From contig JALVFC010000398.1 in NCBI GenBank assembly GCA_027030285.1, positions 1 through 8,582 on the forward strand: a stretch of DNA of 8,582 bases, read 5' to 3'. The notes below the pieces were generated by a model. That model saw nothing but the letters and a program-made list of their open reading frames with translations. It was not told the origin of the DNA and searched no databases. This document shows, piece by piece, positions 5,296-8,582 of the stretch (its first letter is position 1; each line of letters starts with the position of its first letter). This stretch comes from Thiotrichaceae bacterium. Lineage in GTDB: Bacteria > Pseudomonadota > Gammaproteobacteria > Thiotrichales > Thiotrichaceae. The translations under genes and the position numbers were made by a program.

Positions 5296-8200
5296 ATGAC
5301 TCATCCATCTCCACAGGTATTCAATGCCTTCGAATCAACGCTTTCGCCAGGTATTAACCTGATTGAAGCCAGTGCTGGTACGGGCAAAACCTATTCTATT
5401 GTCATGCTGGTACTGCGTTTTTTATTGGAGCATGGATACACCCTGGAACAATTGTTGATTGTCACTTTTACCAAAGCGGCAGCTCAGGAATTACGTGACA
5501 GAGTGCGTTCCCGGCTTCTGGAAGTAAAAGCTATCTTGGCGGGTAATTCTTCCAATGATGCCGAATTAGATGCCTGGGTTGCAAATCTTGCAGACAGTGA
5601 TTTGACCCGTTGCAGACTCATGGATGCTTTAGCCGATAGCGATCACGCAAATATCTTCACCATACACGGCTTTTGCCAGCGAACCTTGACCCAGTTTGCA
5701 CTGGAGAGCGGGCAGGTTTTTGGTTCTGAGTTGCTGGAAAATGTCAGCCATATCGAACAACAAATCGCACAGGATTACTGGCGTATCGAGACCTATGCAC
5801 GTTCGCTTACACAGGTGGTTTTAATAAGATCAGTTGCGACCACACCAGACAGCTTACTGGCAGCAATCAGGAATATCCGTGATGGCAGCGAGATATTACC
5901 GCCAGAGGTGAGTTTGCAACAGTGTCTGCAAGAACTGGAAGCACAGCTAGATCTGATCCAGAAAGTTTTCTCTGATGTTCTAACTGGCATTAAGACTGCG
6001 ATAGCAGAACAGCCTGATCACTTTAAGGTGAAGTTCAAAGAGGATTTTGCAAATTCAGTAAACAAACTGCAAAGCTGGTTAGCAGGAAAGCGCCCCGTCC
6101 CGCTACAGGCTATTACTTCACTAACTGAAGAAAATTTTCTTAATAAAGCACTGAATAACCGGAAGTTCATGGCACGCCCCGCTCAAGGGCTTACCGCCGA
6201 ACAACGCAAAAATGATTTTTTACAGGAATATGGAATTGAACTGTCCACACTGGAGCCTCTTGCTGAACAGCTCACCACTTTGCAAATAGCCCTTAAACAA
6301 GGACTATACAATTACCTGAAAACGGAGCTGGAAAACCGCCTGACACATAGCAACCAGTTATCATTTAACAGCATGATCAGCCACCTTGCCAACGCGCTGT
6401 CAGGAGAGCAGGGGACACACCTCAAACAGTTGTTGCAAAACAAATATCCGGTTGCCTTGATAGATGAGTTTCAGGACACCGATGATACCCAGTGGTCTAT
6501 TTTCTCAACTCTGGTAGAACCACCTGCCAACAATCATTTTCTCTACCTTATAGGCGACCCCAAACAGGCGATCTATCGTTTTCGGGGTGCGGATATTTAC
6601 TCTTATTTGCAAGCCAAAAAACAGGCAGATCAGGAATACAGCCTGGAGAAGAACTGGCGTTCACAGGCGCCACTAGTGTCTGCTACCAACACACTGTTTG
6701 CCATAGACAAACCATTTTTAATTGAAGATATACGTTATTATCCGGTTAAAGCGGGCTTATCTGAACCCGGTCTAACAAAATCTGGTAAGTGTTTTGAGCA
6801 AATGGTGCTCTGGGAACTGGAAAAAAACCCGCAGCAAAAAGACGGCTACTGGTTTACCAATAATGGAAATCCAAAAGCACAAATACGCACCCATGTTGTG
6901 AAGGAAATACTGCAACTACTTGATCCCTCAAATGCAATTATCCTGGATAACAGAGCATTAAAACCGTCCGATATTGCCATACTGGTACGCAGCCATAAAG
7001 AAGCCGAAGCATATCAGCAAGCGCTGACAGAACATGGTGTTCCGGCAGTATTAAATAGCAAGGCATCCGTTTTTGAAAGTCGACAGGCAATTGAAATCTA
7101 CCACCTGTTACACGCAATCACGCGCCCCGGCAACCCGCAATTATTACGCTATGCACTGTCTTTGCCCTGGTTTGGCATGAACGGCAACGACCTTTATGAC
7201 TTGCAGGACAACCAGCAGCAGATGGATCAATGGTTGATCGACTTTCAGCGTTATCACGAACTATGGGAGCGCAAGGGCTTGCTCGCCATGATGCATACCC
7301 TGATGGATGATCACCAGGTTGCACTACACCTGCAACAAAATAATCAGCTGGAACGCCAGCTCACCAACATTAACCACATTCTGGAAATGATGCAGGAAGT
7401 TGCTGTAAACCAGCGTCTTACCATGTCGCAAACACTGGAATGGCTCAGTGATACCATGCAGCAAAGAATTATTCCCGGCGGGCAGGAGCTACGTCTGGAA
7501 AGTGATGATAATGCACTTGAGATTGTCACGATTCATGCCTCGAAAGGACTTGAATATGGCATTGTTTTCTGTCCAGACTTGTGGTCATACCGAAAGCCCA
7601 ATAAATCCGATATTGTCGTATTCCATCAAAATGGCAAACACTATAGTGACCTCGGCAGTGACGCGCTTGAGCAACACCGCGAGCTGAGTCAAACAGAAAG
7701 TCAGGCAGAGGATTTACGCCTGTTGTATGTGGCTATTACCCGCGCAAAATACCGTTGCTATCTGGCGTGGGCAAACCTGCGCACGGCAAAGACAGAAAAC
7801 GACTCAGCACTTGCTCATGTGTATCAACAGCAACCAGGTGAAAGCTGGGGTGAGCGTATGCAGTCGCTGCTTAAACAAACTGGTGATTGCGCAAATAATC
7901 CTTTTCACTATAGCTCACTGGAAGTAGACGCAGAGGTAAAAGGTTATTATCAACGCACAGAGCAGCCAAACTTGACAGCGAACCGTGAAATAACGGCAGA
8001 GCGTATTCAGCAAGACTGGATGATGAGCAGCTATAGTGGATTGGCGTATCATAGCGTCCATGATGTCGAAATCCCTGAATTGCCACTGGACAAGTCAGGT
8101 GAGATCGAGACTGTCTCTGATACCGGTCAGCAACATGAAGAATCCGAAGAACTGCCAAGAGGTGCACAAACAGGCAACCTCGTTCATGAGTTGCTGGAGC

Positions 8201-8582
8201 ATATACCTTTTGCAGTACTGGCTGATCCGCAGAAGAATGATGACTATATAGCCAAACGGGATGAGTTGATCAAGCGTTTTGGGGTTGCGATTGAAAACAA
8301 GGCTCTTTTGGATCAATTGCTCATAAATACGGTTACAACCCCCATTGATGTGCCTGATGACAAGAATCCACCCTTCATACTGGCAAACCTGCCCGAAGCG
8401 CACTGCCTCAAGGAAATGCCATTTTATTTTGCTGTAAAACATCTGGACAGTCATAAAATCAATGCCGTATTAGCGCAATGCGAAAGCTGTTTGCCACTCT
8501 CAGAGCAACAGATGCGAGGGCAGCTCACAGGGTTTATCGACCTTATCTGCAAGTTTGGCGAGCGCTATTATGTCATGGACTA
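5296..8582 (+). CDS. recB: Exodeoxyribonuclease V subunit beta (RecB), missing only the C-terminal end
   Basis: The frame stays open for 1095 codons and runs off the window. RecB is the 3'-5' helicase and nuclease subunit of RecBCD, which processes double-strand DNA ends for recombination and degrades foreign linear DNA. UvrD-type helicase motifs appear in order: Walker A ASAGTGKT (25-32), TFTKAAAQELRDRV (about 57-70), IHGFCQRT, LIDEFQDTDDTQW (Asp390-Glu391), GDPKQAIYRFRG (420-431), LEKNWRS, TIHASKGLEY (745-754) and LLYVAITRAK (809-818). The nuclease domain shows His964 in GNLVHELLEH, Asp1082 in GFIDL and Asp1095 in YVMD, matching the E. coli His956/Asp1067/Asp1080 set; the expected lysine of DYK lies just past the edge. 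A TGA at 5287 makes ATG 5296 the first possible start; no clear ribosome site precedes it. recC is not directly upstream, unlike in many relatives. Confidence 0.95.
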   Translation, partial: MTHPSPQVFNAFESTLSPGINLIEASAGTGKTYSIVMLVLRFLLEHGYTLEQLLIVTFTKAAAQELRDRVRSRLLEVKAILAGNSSNDAELDAWVANLADSDLTRCRLMDALADSDHANIFTIHGFCQRTLTQFALESGQVFGSELLENVSHIEQQIAQDYWRIETYARSLTQVVLIRSVATTPDSLLAAIRNIRDGSEILPPEVSLQQCLQELEAQLDLIQKVFSDVLTGIKTAIAEQPDHFKVKFKEDFANSVNKLQSWLAGKRPVPLQAITSLTEENFLNKALNNRKFMARPAQGLTAEQRKNDFLQEYGIELSTLEPLAEQLTTLQIALKQGLYNYLKTELENRLTHSNQLSFNSMISHLANALSGEQGTHLKQLLQNKYPVALIDEFQDTDDTQWSIFSTLVEPPANNHFLYLIGDPKQAIYRFRGADIYSYLQAKKQADQEYSLEKNWRSQAPLVSATNTLFAIDKPFLIEDIRYYPVKAGLSEPGLTKSGKCFEQMVLWELEKNPQQKDGYWFTNNGNPKAQIRTHVVKEILQLLDPSNAIILDNRALKPSDIAILVRSHKEAEAYQQALTEHGVPAVLNSKASVFESRQAIEIYHLLHAITRPGNPQLLRYALSLPWFGMNGNDLYDLQDNQQQMDQWLIDFQRYHELWERKGLLAMMHTLMDDHQVALHLQQNNQLERQLTNINHILEMMQEVAVNQRLTMSQTLEWLSDTMQQRIIPGGQELRLESDDNALEIVTIHASKGLEYGIVFCPDLWSYRKPNKSDIVVFHQNGKHYSDLGSDALEQHRELSQTESQAEDLRLLYVAITRAKYRCYLAWANLRTAKTENDSALAHVYQQQPGESWGERMQSLLKQTGDCANNPFHYSSLEVDAEVKGYYQRTEQPNLTANREITAERIQQDWMMSSYSGLAYHSVHDVEIPELPLDKSGEIETVSDTGQQHEESEELPRGAQTGNLVHELLEHIPFAVLADPQKNDDYIAKRDELIKRFGVAIENKALLDQLLINTVTTPIDVPDDKNPPFILANLPEAHCLKEMPFYFAVKHLDSHKINAVLAQCESCLPLSEQQMRGQLTGFIDLICKFGERYYVMD

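Noticed and set aside
7871..8454. Long open frames on the - strand near the right end
   Set aside because: They lie opposite the recB nuclease region, overlap one another, and show no family features.

Overview
The window reads as a piece of a gammaproteobacterial chromosome of moderate G+C. The left end carries the tail of holB (DNA polymerase III delta') followed by the type IV pilus gene pilZ, a pairing typical of Gammaproteobacteria. The right end carries a long, intact but truncated-by-window recB. I cannot assign a genus. RpfF-type genes outside Xanthomonadales suggest a less-studied lineage.

Layout. (1) Positions 1-873, + strand: the end of holB, then pilZ. (2) Positions 1050-1593, + strand: a small AT-rich toxin-antitoxin pair (RelE/HigB-like toxin first, XRE antitoxin second). 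It sits where many relatives have tatD. (3) Positions 1643-3258, - strand: a two-gene operon of a stand-alone acyl carrier protein and a 453-residue ketosynthase whose reading frames overlap by ATGA. (4) Positions 3259-3890: a gene-poor stretch holding two adjacent foldback (MITE-like) elements of 159 and 153 bp, then a promoter-like region and a leader hairpin. (5) Positions 3891-5240, + strand: an RpfF-like enoyl-CoA hydratase-fold protein (probable DSF-type fatty-acid signal synthase) and a small unrecognised protein, closed by a hairpin. (6) Positions 5296-8582, + strand: recB, cut by the window edge inside its nuclease motif.

How the parts may work together. RpfF enzymes take 3-hydroxyacyl-ACP and release a cis-2-unsaturated fatty acid that acts as a diffusible signal. 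Here such an enzyme lies head to head with a private ACP plus ketosynthase, which could supply or shape its acyl-ACP substrate. None of the usual partners (rpfB, rpfC, rpfG, rpfR) is in view. The divergent ACP-KS / RpfF arrangement is the best candidate for an undescribed small system, but the link rests on proximity and biochemical logic only. The second notable item is the foldback pair: the two copies share ends and a 29-nt centre (25/29 identical) but have unrelated, separately self-complementary stems.
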